Assembly (NCBI GenBank): GCA_963748315.1
Contig: CAVVIK010000005.1
Span: forward strand, 558,001-622,000
Direction of reading: 5' to 3'
DNA length: 64,000 nucleotides
Source: DASPHG01 sp963748315
GTDB taxonomy: Bacteria > Actinomycetota > Thermoleophilia > Solirubrobacterales > Thermoleophilaceae
The first letter of the stretch is position 1. Every line of letters begins with the position of its first letter. The notes below the pieces were generated by a model, which was not told where the DNA came from, made no database searches, and saw nothing but the letters and a program-made list of their open reading frames with translations. A program made the position numbers and the translations under genes. This document shows positions 1-8,558 of the stretch, piece by piece.

Positions 1-1626
1 GGGCGCGCGATCGCGCGCGCGCTCGGTCGCAGCGCCCACGAAGTCGCGGAAGAGCGGCTGCGGCCGCAGCGGCCGCGACTTGAACTCCGGGTGGAACTGC
101 GAGGCCACGAAGAACGGGTGGTCGGACATCTCGATGATCTCCACCAGGCGATCGTCGGGCGAGGTGCCCGAGCACACGAGCCCCTCCTGCTCGAGGCGGC
201 GGCGGAGGTGGTTGTTCACCTCATAGCGATGGCGATGGCGCTCGTAGATGACCGCTTCGCCGTAGATCTCGCGCGCACGCGTGTTGTCGTGGAGCTTCAC
301 CGGGTCGGCTCCCAGGCGCATCGTGCCGCCCATGTCGCGGACCTCCTTCTGCTCCGGCAGCAGGTCGATGACCGGGAACGGCGTCTCGGGGTCGAACTCG
401 GTCGAGTTGGCGCCGTCCATGCCGGCCACGTGGCGCGCGAACTCCGCGACCGCGACCTGCATCCCGAGGCAGATGCCGAGGTACGGAACGCCGCGCTCGC
501 GCGCGTAGCGCGCTGCGAGGATCTTGCCCTCGACGCCGCGTACGCCGAAGCCGCCGGGCACGAGGATTCCGTCGAGCCCCTCGAGTTCGTCCGCGATCGA
601 CGACGGCTCGAGCCGCTCCGAGTCGACCCACTTGATGTCGATCTTCCCGCCGTGGTGCGCGCCGCCGTGGTGGAGCGCCTCGATCACCGAGAGGTAGGCG
701 TCGTTCAGCTGCGTGTACTTGCCGACCATGCCGATCCGCACGGGCGTGTCGGCGGCGTCATAGCGCTTGACGAGCGCCTCCCAGTCCGAGAGGTCGGGCG
801 GGTCGGTCTCGAGGCCGAAGTGGGCGAGCACCTGGTCGTCGACTCCCTCGGCACGGAAGTAGAGCGGCACCTTGTAGATCGAGTCGACGTCGCGCGCGGA
901 GACGACGCGGTCGACGGGCAAGTTGGCGAACAGCGCGATCTTCGAGCGGATGTCGCGGTCGAGCGCCTCCTCGGACCGGCACACGACCATGTCCGGCTGG
1001 ATACCGATGCGCCGCAGCTCCTGGACCGAATGCTGCGTCGGCTTGGTCTTCAGCTCGCCGGCGTGGCCGAGGAACGGCACCAGCGTGAGGTGGATGAACA
1101 TGCAGCGCTGCGAGCCGTGCTCGGTCTGGAACTGGCGCAGCGCTTCGAGGAACGGGAGCGACTCGATGTCGCCGACCGTTCCGCCGATCTCGGTGATGAC
1201 GAAGTCAACGGCCTGCGACTCCGCCACGAGCCGGATGCGGTCCTTGATCTCGTCGGTGATGTGCGGGATCACCTGGACGGTCCCGCCCAGGTAGTCGCCG
1301 CGCCGCTCGCGCCGGATCACAGCGTTGTAGATGGCGCCCTGCGTGACGTTCGAGCCGCGTGTCGTGTTCGAGTCGGTGAAGCGCTCGTAGTGGCCCAGGT
1401 CGAGGTCGGTCTCGGCGCCGTCCTCGGTGACGAACACCTCGCCGTGCTGGAACGGGCTCATCGTGCCGGGATCGACGTTGATGTACGGGTCGAACTTCTG
1501 GAGCGTCACCGTCTTCCCGCGCGAGACGAGGAGGCGGCCGATCGAGGCTGAGGCGATGCCCTTTCCGAGCGCCGATACGACGCCCCCCGTTACGAAGATG
1601 AATCGCGTTGGCTGCGAGTCAGGCAT
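1..1626 (-). CDS. pyrG: CTP synthase (3' end beyond the window)
   Basis: Converts UTP to CTP using ATP and glutamine; cytosolic, last step of de novo pyrimidine synthesis. The reverse strand reads MPDSQPTRFIFVTGGVVSALGKG from ATG at 1626, the amidoligase P-loop start of the family. The frame stays open to base 1, giving 542 residues without a stop, so the C-terminal end of the glutaminase domain runs off the left edge. The start overlaps the stop of the upstream phosphotransferase by 8 bases, implying translational coupling. In M. tuberculosis pyrG follows the mctB-steA-recN-nadK-tlyA genes, as here. Partial only because of the window boundary. Confidence 0.95.
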   Translation of the reverse strand, partial: MPDSQPTRFIFVTGGVVSALGKGIASASIGRLLVSRGKTVTLQKFDPYINVDPGTMSPFQHGEVFVTEDGAETDLDLGHYERFTDSNTTRGSNVTQGAIYNAVIRRERRGDYLGGTVQVIPHITDEIKDRIRLVAESQAVDFVITEIGGTVGDIESLPFLEALRQFQTEHGSQRCMFIHLTLVPFLGHAGELKTKPTQHSVQELRRIGIQPDMVVCRSEEALDRDIRSKIALFANLPVDRVVSARDVDSIYKVPLYFRAEGVDDQVLAHFGLETDPPDLSDWEALVKRYDAADTPVRIGMVGKYTQLNDAYLSVIEALHHGGAHHGGKIDIKWVDSERLEPSSIADELEGLDGILVPGGFGVRGVEGKILAARYARERGVPYLGICLGMQVAVAEFARHVAGMDGANSTEFDPETPFPVIDLLPEQKEVRDMGGTMRLGADPVKLHDNTRAREIYGEAVIYERHRHRYEVNNHLRRRLEQEGLVCSGTSPDDRLVEIIEMSDHPFFVASQFHPEFKSRPLRPQPLFRDFVGAATERARDRAP

Positions 1627-2464
1627 GGCTCCTCCCGAGCGAGTCTAGATGTCGAAGTCCGGGGGTTCGGTCGATCAGGCGGGAGATCGAACGGAATTCC
1701 CCGTAGATGGTGGCTGTTCCGATCACGGCGAGCGCGATCAGCTGCCCGGTTGTGTCGAGGGTCAGGATCAGCCAGAGGCCGGCGACCGCGCCGGCCACGT
1801 TCGACCCCGTGTCCCCCAGCATCCCGCGCTCGCGCAGGTCGAACGGCATCAGCACGAGCAGCGGCCCGATGAAGAGCCCGAGCGCCCACAGCGGGTCGAG
1901 GTCCATCGACCCGATCGTCAGCGCGGCTCCGAGCAGCGCGAACGCCTTGAGCGAGCGCCCTGGCCGGAGGTCGAGCAGGTTGAAGAAGTTCGTCGCGAGC
2001 ACCAGCACCGCTGCCGCGAGCAGGTAGTCGCCAGTGTCGAGTGCACTGCCGGCGAGCACGAACAGCGCGAGCCCCGCGGCGCCCGCCGCCTTGAGCAGTC
2101 CGGGTGAGAATCCGCCCGCGGCCGTCGCGCGCGCGTGGCCGCGCCAGCCGCGCTCGTCACCAGCGCCGATCAGGTCGTCGATCAGGCCGAGCACCGCGAC
2201 CCCGAGGACGTAGAGCGCCATCCCGACGACGCCGACCGGAGCGCCGATCGCCGGCCACACGTCGCCGTCCGAGGCGTGATCGGCAAGGGCAGCGGGGCCG
2301 AGCGCGATAAGGCTCGCTGCGACGGCGGCGAGGCCGGCGGGGAAGGCGATCCGCGCGCCGCGGTAGTTCTCCCTGACGAGGCCCCTGCGCTCCAGCTCCC
2401 GGAGGGCCGTCGGCACCACCGCCAGGGCGATGGTGATCGAGACGACCAGCGGGAGTGATTGCAC
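1619..2464 (-). CDS. MraY/WecA-like glycosyl-1-phosphate transferase, multi-pass membrane protein
   Basis: About 281 residues, polytopic. Three motifs of the polyprenyl-phosphate N-acetylhexosamine-1-phosphate transferase family are visible: GLIDDLIG, NFFNLLDLRPG and MLGDTGSN. These match the aspartate-rich active-site loops of MraY/WecA, so a role in loading a sugar phosphate onto a lipid carrier for a cell-envelope polymer is likely; the exact substrate cannot be read. I chose GTG at 2464 because the frame upstream only reads through the antisense of the previous gene, whose stop lies at 2482. This gene is an insertion relative to the mycobacterial mctB-pyrG order. Confidence 0.75.
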   Translation of the reverse strand: MQSLPLVVSITIALAVVPTALRELERRGLVRENYRGARIAFPAGLAAVAASLIALGPAALADHASDGDVWPAIGAPVGVVGMALYVLGVAVLGLIDDLIGAGDERGWRGHARATAAGGFSPGLLKAAGAAGLALFVLAGSALDTGDYLLAAAVLVLATNFFNLLDLRPGRSLKAFALLGAALTIGSMDLDPLWALGLFIGPLLVLMPFDLRERGMLGDTGSNVAGAVAGLWLILTLDTTGQLIALAVIGTATIYGEFRSISRLIDRTPGLRHLDSLGRSHA

Positions 2465-2481
2465 CTGTCGACGGTACCGCG

Positions 2482-3327
2482 CTAGTCCGACAGATCGGGC
2501 AGCGCCCGATCGGCCGTGTCCTTGTATCCGTAGCTGCCCTCGGGGCGCTCGCCGGTGATGTCCGCCAGCGCCGCCTCCTGGAGGACGAGGACGAGCGCGA
2601 GCCGGCCCGCGGGCACGTTGACGTTGTCCACGCTCGCAATCACCTGGTCGCCGTACCACCCGATCTGGGACGGGTCGGTGTCCAGCGCCTCGACGCCGAC
2701 GACGTTGTCGCGGAGTCCCTTGAACAGCCCGTCCTCGAATGCCTCGCGCAACTCGAGGTCCCGCGCGGCCTCATCGTCGTCGGCCTCGGGCGGCGGGTCC
2801 CGGTACACGACGATCGCTTCCACGGGCCCGCGGTAGGTCCCGCTGAAGCGGCGCGGTTCGCCGTCACGCAGCGCGGGCGCCCCGCCGCCGCGCTCCACCA
2901 GACGAGCGATGCGCCTGCCGAGCCGCCGCTGGCGCCGGACGCTGCGCGCCTGGGGCGTATCGGGCGGGTCCACCACCGCCGTCCGCTCGAGGTCGCCGCC
3001 CGACATGTCGACTGCCTCCTCGACCGAGTCCGCAATCTCGCCCGGCATCTCGCCGATCGCGATGACCCCGACGCTGATGCCGCGCAGGCGGCCGTCGGCA
3101 ACCGTCTGCGACGTCTCGTCGATGACCTCGTCGCGCTTCGCGCCGAGCTCCTGCTCGTTTCGCGCGTCCTCGCGCGCCTCGGTGACGTCGTCGCGGAGCG
3201 AGTCGCGCAGGTTCTGGTCCGCCTCCGACACCAGGGAGTCACCGACCGTGACGCCGAGCACGATGCCGATGCCGAGCGCCAAGAAGACGGCGACGAGCGA
3301 CAGCGCGTGGTAACGGAAGTCGACCAC
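2482..3327 (-). CDS. MctB-like outer-envelope/copper transport family protein (DUF3186)
   Basis: 281 residues from GTG at 3327. One N-terminal membrane segment (VDFRYHALSLVAVFLALGIG) is followed by an acidic coiled-coil region (about residues 30-75) and a soluble domain. This N-terminus, length and position between steA and pyrG match the mycobacterial MctB (Rv1698) family, proposed to act in copper efflux or as an envelope channel. The steA stop lies 3 bases upstream, so the two are co-transcribed. A copper role is inferred from family and synteny; no metal motif is obvious. Confidence 0.75.
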   Translation of the reverse strand: MVDFRYHALSLVAVFLALGIGIVLGVTVGDSLVSEADQNLRDSLRDDVTEAREDARNEQELGAKRDEVIDETSQTVADGRLRGISVGVIAIGEMPGEIADSVEEAVDMSGGDLERTAVVDPPDTPQARSVRRQRRLGRRIARLVERGGGAPALRDGEPRRFSGTYRGPVEAIVVYRDPPPEADDDEAARDLELREAFEDGLFKGLRDNVVGVEALDTDPSQIGWYGDQVIASVDNVNVPAGRLALVLVLQEAALADITGERPEGSYGYKDTADRALPDLSD

Positions 3328-3330
3328 GTG

Positions 3331-4524
3331 CTACTCGAGGCCGAGCAGGATCTGGATCTTCAGCCAGACGAGGTCGAGGAAGTCCCCGAGGTTGTCCGAC
3401 GAAAGCACGATCGCGATCAGGGTCGCGAACGCGGCGAGCGCGAGGACGGCGATCGGCGCCCCGCCGGCGGACGGGCGGTACAGGCGGCTCACGCCCTTGG
3501 CGTCGACGAGGATCTCGCCGACCCGCAGGCGGGTCAAAAACGTCGACGACATGCCTTTCCGGTTCTTGTCGAGGAACTCCATCAGGTTGAAGTGCGAGCC
3601 GACCATGACGATCAGCTCCGCGCCCTTCTCGGCGGCCACCAGCATCGCGACGTCCTCGCTGGTCGCCGGGGCGGGCACGACCTTGTAGGGAAGGCCGAGG
3701 CGGTCGAGCCGGTCGCGGCCCGGGGCGCGCCCGTCAGGATATGCATGCACCACGAGCTCGGCGCCCGAGCGCAGCGCGGCATCCGAGGCCGAGTCCATGT
3801 CGCCGACGATCATGTCCGGCTCGAGGCCCTGCTCGAGGATCGCGTCGGCGCCGCCGTCGACGGCGAGCAGCACGGGCCGCTGGTCGCGGACGTAGGGGCG
3901 CAGGATGCGCAGGTCCTTCTGGTGATCGACGCCGCGCACGACGATCAGACACGGCCGGTCACGAAAGCGTGTCTCGAAGTCGGGCAGCTCGAGCCGGCCG
4001 CCGAGCAGCTCGCGCTCGTCGCGGATGTGGTTCATCGTGTTCTCCGCGAACGCCTCGAGCGCCTCGCCCAGCTTCAGCCGCTGGCGGTCGTGCGCATGGC
4101 GAACCGCATCGAGCGTTTGAACCTCGCCCTCATAGAGCGCCCTTCCGTCCCGCAGCACGACCCCACCGCGCACGGTGATCAGCTCGCCGTCGTGAAGCTC
4201 GTCGAAGAGAGGCTGGCCGGGAAGGTCCACCAGGTGGACGCCCGCCTCCGCGAGCACGAGCGGGCCAACATTCGGATAGCGGCCGGTCGACGAGCGGGAC
4301 GCGTTCAGAACGCAGCGCACGCCGGCCGCGCAGAGGTCCTCGCCCGACACGCGGTCGATGTCCTCGTGGTCGATCACCGCGATGTCACCCACGCGAAGCG
4401 TCTTCACCAGGCGCTTCGTGCGCTTGCCGAGCCGTACGCAGCCCTCGAACTCCGTCGCCGCACCGGCCCCGTTCTCGCGCACTCGAGTGCGCTTCGATCG
4501 GCCGGTCAGCCGCGAAACCGCCAT
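3331..4524 (-). CDS. steA: SteA-like thiamin-pyrophosphokinase-fold membrane protein
   Basis: About 397 residues from ATG at 4524. The middle contains a TPK-like core (VDGGADAILEQGLEPDMIVGDMDS), as in SteA/Rv1697, a protein linked to cell separation in corynebacteria. The C-terminus has a hydrophobic segment (PIAVLALAAFATLIAIVLSS) that would anchor it in the membrane. It lies between recN and the mctB-like gene, the conserved actinobacterial order. The start is uncertain: no strong ribosome-binding site is visible, and the frame is open upstream into the recN region. Confidence 0.85.
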   Translation of the reverse strand: MAVSRLTGRSKRTRVRENGAGAATEFEGCVRLGKRTKRLVKTLRVGDIAVIDHEDIDRVSGEDLCAAGVRCVLNASRSSTGRYPNVGPLVLAEAGVHLVDLPGQPLFDELHDGELITVRGGVVLRDGRALYEGEVQTLDAVRHAHDRQRLKLGEALEAFAENTMNHIRDERELLGGRLELPDFETRFRDRPCLIVVRGVDHQKDLRILRPYVRDQRPVLLAVDGGADAILEQGLEPDMIVGDMDSASDAALRSGAELVVHAYPDGRAPGRDRLDRLGLPYKVVPAPATSEDVAMLVAAEKGAELIVMVGSHFNLMEFLDKNRKGMSSTFLTRLRVGEILVDAKGVSRLYRPSAGGAPIAVLALAAFATLIAIVLSSDNLGDFLDLVWLKIQILLGLE

Positions 4525-4552
4525 GCACAGCAGGCTACTCGTGCGGGTTCGC

Positions 4553-6172
4553 CTAGGCCGCGGCCAGCAGTTCCTCCGCATGCTTGCGGGCGCCGGCGTC
4601 CTTCGCGTCGGCGCCCAGCATGCGTACGAGCTCGTCGAGCACGAGGTCGTCCTCGAGCCGCTCGACCGTCGTCCGGGCCAGCTCGCCCGCCGACTCCTTC
4701 TCGATCCGGAAGTGGCGGTTCGCGAGCGACGCGATCTGCGGCAGGTGCGTGATGCAGAGGACCTGCCTCCCATCTGCGAGAACGCGCAGCCTGTCTCCCA
4801 CCGCGCGCGCTGTCTGCCCGCCGACGCCGGCATCGACCTCGTCGAACACGAGCGTCGCCGGACCACCGGTGCTCGCCACCGACATCAGCGCGAGCATCAC
4901 GCGCGACAGCTCGCCGCCCGACGCCGTGTCCCGCACCGGGGCCGCCGGGACGCCGGGGTTGGGGGCGATCAGGAACTCGACCTGCTCGGCGCCGGTGCTC
5001 GCGAGCTCGTCGCGCTCGCGCAGCACGACCTCGAACGTCGCGTCCCCCATCGCCAGCTCCGCGAGCTCCGCCCGGACGCGCTCGGCAAGCGCCGGCGCCG
5101 CCTTGCGGCGCGCCTTCGACAGCGCGCCCGCGAGCGCGGCCTCCTCCTGCTCGGCCTCCGCAAGCGCGCGCTCGGCACCCTCGATCGAAACCTCGGCGTT
5201 CTCGAGCCGCTCGCGCTCGGCGCGGCAGCGCTCGAGGTGGTCGACGACCGCGGCGACGCTGCCGCCGTGCTTTCGCTCGAGCCGGTCGTAGGCGTCGAGC
5301 CGCTCCTCGACCTGCTCGAGCCGCCCAGGCTCGGCTTCCAGGCCGAGCTCGTACCTGCGCAGCTCGCCCGAGAGGTCCTCGGCCTCCACCCGCAGCGCCT
5401 CGAGCCGGGCCGCAAGCTCGTCGAGCTTGGGGTCGACGCCCGCCACGGCCGCCGCCAGCCGCTCGGCCTCCGCGAGCAGCGTGGCCGCGCCGGGGCTATC
5501 CGCCTCGGGCACGAGCGCCTCGGCCCCGCCGGCGCTCGCCGCGCGCAGGCCCTCCAGGTGGCGCAGCCGGTCGCGGTCGGACAGGAGCTCCGCCTTCTCC
5601 CCCTCGTCGGGCGCGAGCGCCTCGATCTCGCCGATCTCGAAGACGAGGAGGTCGAGGTCGCGCTCGCGGTTGCCGGCCCGGCCGCGGAGCTCGGCGAGCT
5701 CGGCGCGCAGCTCGCGCACGCGAGCGTGCGCGCGCGCGTATTCCGCACGCTTCGCGAGCTGCCGCTCGCCGCAGAAGGCATCGAGCACCTCCAGCTGGGC
5801 GGACGAGACCGTGAGCCGGCGGTGCTCGTGCTGTCCGTAGAAGGCGACGCACCGCCTTCCGAGCTCGCGCAGGTCGTCGATCGTGGCCGTCCGCCCGTTG
5901 AGGAACGCACGCGAGCGACCCGATGCCGAGACGCGCCGCCCGAGCACGATCTCCTCACCGTCCACCTCGAACGCCCCCTCGACGTACGCCTCCTCCGCGC
6001 CGGGGCGGACGATCCCGGACCGGGGCTTGCCGCCCAGCAGCAGGTCGAGCGCGTGCGCCAGCACGGTCTTACCCGCGCCGGTCTCGCCGGTGATGACGTT
6101 CAGCCCGGGTCCGAGCCTCAGCTCGGCGCTCTCGATCAGGAGGAGGTTGTGAACGCGCAGCTCTTCCAGCAT
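4553..6172 (-). CDS. recN: DNA repair protein RecN
   Basis: 539 residues, SMC-like ATPase for double-strand-break repair. Walker A GETGAGKT lies at residues 29-36; a long Glu/Ala/Arg-rich coiled coil fills about 150-370; the signature region TASGGELSRVMLALM and the Walker B region TLVFDEVDAGVGG are near 425-460. The length matches the family (about 550). nadK ends 10 bases upstream. No LexA box is visible directly in front, so if SOS-controlled it must be from the head of the operon. Confidence 0.95.
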   Translation of the reverse strand: MLEELRVHNLLLIESAELRLGPGLNVITGETGAGKTVLAHALDLLLGGKPRSGIVRPGAEEAYVEGAFEVDGEEIVLGRRVSASGRSRAFLNGRTATIDDLRELGRRCVAFYGQHEHRRLTVSSAQLEVLDAFCGERQLAKRAEYARAHARVRELRAELAELRGRAGNRERDLDLLVFEIGEIEALAPDEGEKAELLSDRDRLRHLEGLRAASAGGAEALVPEADSPGAATLLAEAERLAAAVAGVDPKLDELAARLEALRVEAEDLSGELRRYELGLEAEPGRLEQVEERLDAYDRLERKHGGSVAAVVDHLERCRAERERLENAEVSIEGAERALAEAEQEEAALAGALSKARRKAAPALAERVRAELAELAMGDATFEVVLRERDELASTGAEQVEFLIAPNPGVPAAPVRDTASGGELSRVMLALMSVASTGGPATLVFDEVDAGVGGQTARAVGDRLRVLADGRQVLCITHLPQIASLANRHFRIEKESAGELARTTVERLEDDLVLDELVRMLGADAKDAGARKHAEELLAAA

Positions 6173-6182
6173 CGGCTGGAAG

Positions 6183-7040
6183 CTAATAGGCGAGTCGGCC
6201 GAATTTCTCGCGAAAGCGGTGGTAGAAGGACGCGCCCGGCAGCTGGGCCAGCTGGAACTTGTCGTGCTCGAAGCGCACGCTCAGGTGCTCACCCGGGGCA
6301 AGCGCGCACACGGGTCGTCCGTCGGTCGTTACCTCCACGTCCTCGCCGCGCGAGAGGTTCTCGATCGTCAGCACGTCGTTCGGGGCAACGACCAGCGTGC
6401 GCGCGGTCAGCGTGTGTGGCGCGATGAACGACACGACGTATCCCTCCACGCCCCAGGCCAGAATCGGCCCGCCGTTGGCGAGGTTGTAGCCGGTGGATCC
6501 GACCGGTGTGGACGCGACGAGCCCGTCGCAGCGCACCGCGCCGAGCGTGTCGTCCGTAATCGAGTAGCCGAGCTCGGCGACACGGCGTGCCGGACGGCGA
6601 TGAACCGAGACGTCGTTCACCCCCCAGTGCTCGTCGCCGTCTACGGCGACCGCGATCCCGGGGAGCGCGAGCAGCTCGAAGCGCCCTTCGAACGCGATGG
6701 CGAGAGCCTCGTCGATCCTGTGTGGCTCGAGCGTCGCGAGGAAGCCGATCGCACCGAAGTTGAACCCGAAGACGGGCACGCCGCTGCCCGCGTAGGCGCG
6801 CAGCGCGGTGAGGATGCTGCCGTCGCCGCCGAGGACAACCGCGAGGTCGGTGGGGTCGCTGACCTCCGCGCCGAGACGGACGCCCTCCTGTTCCTCGATC
6901 GAATGCTTCTCCACCTCGGCGGCCGGCACGAGCACCTCGATCCCCCGCCCGCGCGCGTCAACGAGGAGGCGCTCGACGCAGTCGTGCGTCTGCTGCGGGT
7001 ACTCGTGCGTGAAGAGCGTGATGCGTTCGGGCTGCTTCAC
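6183..7040 (-). CDS. nadK: NAD kinase
   Basis: Phosphorylates NAD to NADP. About 285 residues from GTG at 7040. Motifs: VVLGGDGSILTAL (GGDG nucleotide loop), GFNFGAIGFLATL, and STPVGSTGYNLANGGPIL, all diagnostic of ATP-NAD kinases. The start GTG overlaps the tlyA stop as GTGA, so the genes are translationally coupled. A longer upstream frame exists but lies inside tlyA and is rejected. Confidence 0.95.
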   Translation of the reverse strand: MKQPERITLFTHEYPQQTHDCVERLLVDARGRGIEVLVPAAEVEKHSIEEQEGVRLGAEVSDPTDLAVVLGGDGSILTALRAYAGSGVPVFGFNFGAIGFLATLEPHRIDEALAIAFEGRFELLALPGIAVAVDGDEHWGVNDVSVHRRPARRVAELGYSITDDTLGAVRCDGLVASTPVGSTGYNLANGGPILAWGVEGYVVSFIAPHTLTARTLVVAPNDVLTIENLSRGEDVEVTTDGRPVCALAPGEHLSVRFEHDKFQLAQLPGASFYHRFREKFGRLAY

Positions 7041-7828
7041 GGCTCCACCTCGCGGGCGGCTTCCTCGATCGATTCGACGGCGCCGGGCCTGCCGCCCTCG
7101 GCGATCCAGATGAAGCTCTCGCGGTTGCCGGCGGGACCCGGCAAGCCGGAGGATGTGTATCCGAGCACCGCGTGCCCGCGCTCGGCCACCCACTCGCCGA
7201 TGTCGATCAGGGCGGCGCGCCGGTCGTCGGCTCCGCGCACGACCCCGCCCTTGCCCACGCGTTCGCGCCCGACCTCGAACTGCGGCTTCACGAGCGCGAT
7301 GCAGTCCCAGCGCGGCGCTGCCGCCTCGAGCAGCCGCGGCAGCACCTTCGTCAGCGAGATGAACGAGAGGTCGGCGACCACGAGATCGGGCTCGTAGGGA
7401 AGCTCCCCAGGAGTCAGCTCGCGCGCGTTGCGACGCTCGATCACGGTGACGCGCGGGTCGTTGCGCAACTGCCAGTCGAGCTCGCCATAGGCGACGTCGA
7501 GCGCGACGACGTGGCGCGCACCGCGCTGCAGCAGGCAGTCGGTGAACCCGCCCGTGGACGCGCCCGCGTCGAGCGCAAGGCGGTCGGCAGGATCGAGTTC
7601 GAACGCGTCGAGCGCGTTCGCGAGCTTCTGGCCGCCGCGCGAGACGAACCGCGGCTTGTCAACCACCTCGACGGCGACGTCGTCGGTCACCATCTGGCCT
7701 GGCTTCTCGGCGCGCCGGCGCTCGTCGCCCACACGGATGTCGCCCGCGATGACGGCGGCCGCGGCGCGAGACCGGGTCTCGAACAGCCCGCGCTCGGCCA
7801 GGACTGCGTCGAGCCGCTTGCGTGACAT
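7037..7828 (-). CDS. tlyA: TlyA family 16S/23S rRNA 2'-O-methyltransferase
   Basis: 263 residues: N-terminal S4 RNA-binding domain (MSRKRLDAVLAERGLFETRS onward, about 1-60) followed by an FtsJ-like SAM methyltransferase domain (ALDAGASTGGFTDCLL near 85). In M. tuberculosis TlyA methylates C1409 (16S) and C1920 (23S) and its loss gives capreomycin resistance; the same target is inferred. First gene of the tlyA-nadK-recN-steA-mctB-pyrG block. A terminator-like hairpin lies 41 bases upstream of the start, so a promoter must lie between 7829 and 7869 or read-through occurs. Confidence 0.93.
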   Translation of the reverse strand: MSRKRLDAVLAERGLFETRSRAAAAVIAGDIRVGDERRRAEKPGQMVTDDVAVEVVDKPRFVSRGGQKLANALDAFELDPADRLALDAGASTGGFTDCLLQRGARHVVALDVAYGELDWQLRNDPRVTVIERRNARELTPGELPYEPDLVVADLSFISLTKVLPRLLEAAAPRWDCIALVKPQFEVGRERVGKGGVVRGADDRRAALIDIGEWVAERGHAVLGYTSSGLPGPAGNRESFIWIAEGGRPGAVESIEEAAREVEP

Positions 7829-7869
7829 GCCCGGAGCGTACCCGCGCGTTCCTTTGACCCCTCATAAAG

Positions 7870-7894
7870 AAGGCCCCGCGACGTGCGGGGCCTT
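7870..7894 (-). terminator. Rho-independent terminator-like hairpin upstream of tlyA
   Basis: Perfect 10-bp stem AAGGCCCCGC / GCGGGGCCTT with a 5-base loop. On the minus strand the stem is followed by CTTTAT (after the stem's own CTT), a usable U-rich tail; the plus-strand side is GGTTCC, not U-rich. It therefore faces tlyA. No gene is recognised on the minus strand between 7895 and 8115, so it may end a small RNA or short transcript, or act as a leader attenuator. Confidence 0.6.
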
Positions 7895-8115
7895 GGTTCC
7901 AGTCAGGCGGCCTTGTCTCGCGCCGCAATCGTGCTACGCCCGAGACCTTCGCCGCGCCGACGAAGCGGGGCAAGCGCGACCGGCCTATTGCGCAGCTTTC
8001 ACGACGAAGGCCCCACCTCAGCGCGCTTGGCGGCGCTTAGGCGCTTCTACTGCGAATGCCTAAGAGTGACCCCTGTCACACGATTTTTGCGATCTCAGAC
8101 GTACCTTGAGTAAGC
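7895..8115. other. Intergenic region with two small dyads, no gene recognised
   Basis: About 220 bases between the tlyA-side terminator and the membrane-protein gene. It holds a 7-bp inverted repeat CTTAGGC/GCCTAAG (8036-8064, loop 15) and directly beside it GTGAC-N4-GTCAC (8066-8079), which looks like an operator dyad in front of the plus-strand gene at 8116. The short frames here show no recognisable protein. Confidence 0.4.
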
Positions 8116-8472
8116 ATGTTCCGAGGCAGGGTTTCTTTCTCGCTGCACGCAGCGCTCGAACTGGTCACGGCGACCGCATTGATCGCTGTCCCGTTCGCGA
8201 TCGGGCTGTCGGCCGACGCCACGATCACGGCGGCCGTCGTCGGGATCGTGCTGTTCGGCCTTGCGGTCTCCGCGACCGACTCCGAGGGCCGCGGCACACT
8301 GCCGATCTCCGCACACCAGACGTACGACGCAGCCGTCGCGCTCGTGCTGGTCGGAGCCGCGATCGTCTTCGGGCTGGTGGGTGAGGTCCCCGCGCTGGCC
8401 TTCCTGCTGGCGGCGGGCATCGCGCAGCTCACGCTCAACGGATTCACGCGCTACAGCCCCTCGCGCGCCTAA
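8116..8472 (+). CDS. Small four-helix membrane protein, function unknown
   Basis: 118 residues, mostly hydrophobic, with about four predicted membrane segments (around 15-30, 35-55, 70-90, 93-110). The topology resembles short SPW-repeat-like integral membrane proteins, but I do not recognise a family with certainty. It stands alone: divergent from tlyA, with an operator-like dyad upstream and a strong terminator downstream (8507-8547), so it is a single-gene transcript. Confidence 0.7.
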   Translation: MFRGRVSFSLHAALELVTATALIAVPFAIGLSADATITAAVVGIVLFGLAVSATDSEGRGTLPISAHQTYDAAVALVLVGAAIVFGLVGEVPALAFLLAAGIAQLTLNGFTRYSPSRA

Positions 8473-8506
8473 AGACTTCTTCCGCAGATCGCAACACTCC
8501 TCCCTC

Positions 8507-8547
8507 GAGCGGCTCCGGGTCTTCCCCCCGGGGCCGCTCTTCTTTTT
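8507..8547 (+). terminator. Rho-independent terminator after the small membrane-protein gene
   Basis: GAGCGGC (8507-8513) pairs with GCCGCTC (8533-8539), with an inner CCGGG/CCCGG extension, and is followed by TTCTTTTT. This is a canonical G+C stem plus U-tract on the plus strand. Confidence 0.85.
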
Positions 8548-8558
8548 GGGACGGGTGG

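Noticed and set aside
2455..4752. 765-codon open frame on the plus strand, and similar long plus-strand frames at 91-1551, 4358-6427, 9781-11499, 18811-20964 and 20931-22595
   Set aside because: They lie antisense to clearly conserved genes and show Arg/Ala/Asp-rich composition typical of GC-rich shadow frames; no domain is recognisable.
7883..8113. 76-codon frame upstream of the small membrane gene
   Set aside because: No ribosome-binding site, no family, overlaps the terminator and dyads; treated as non-coding.
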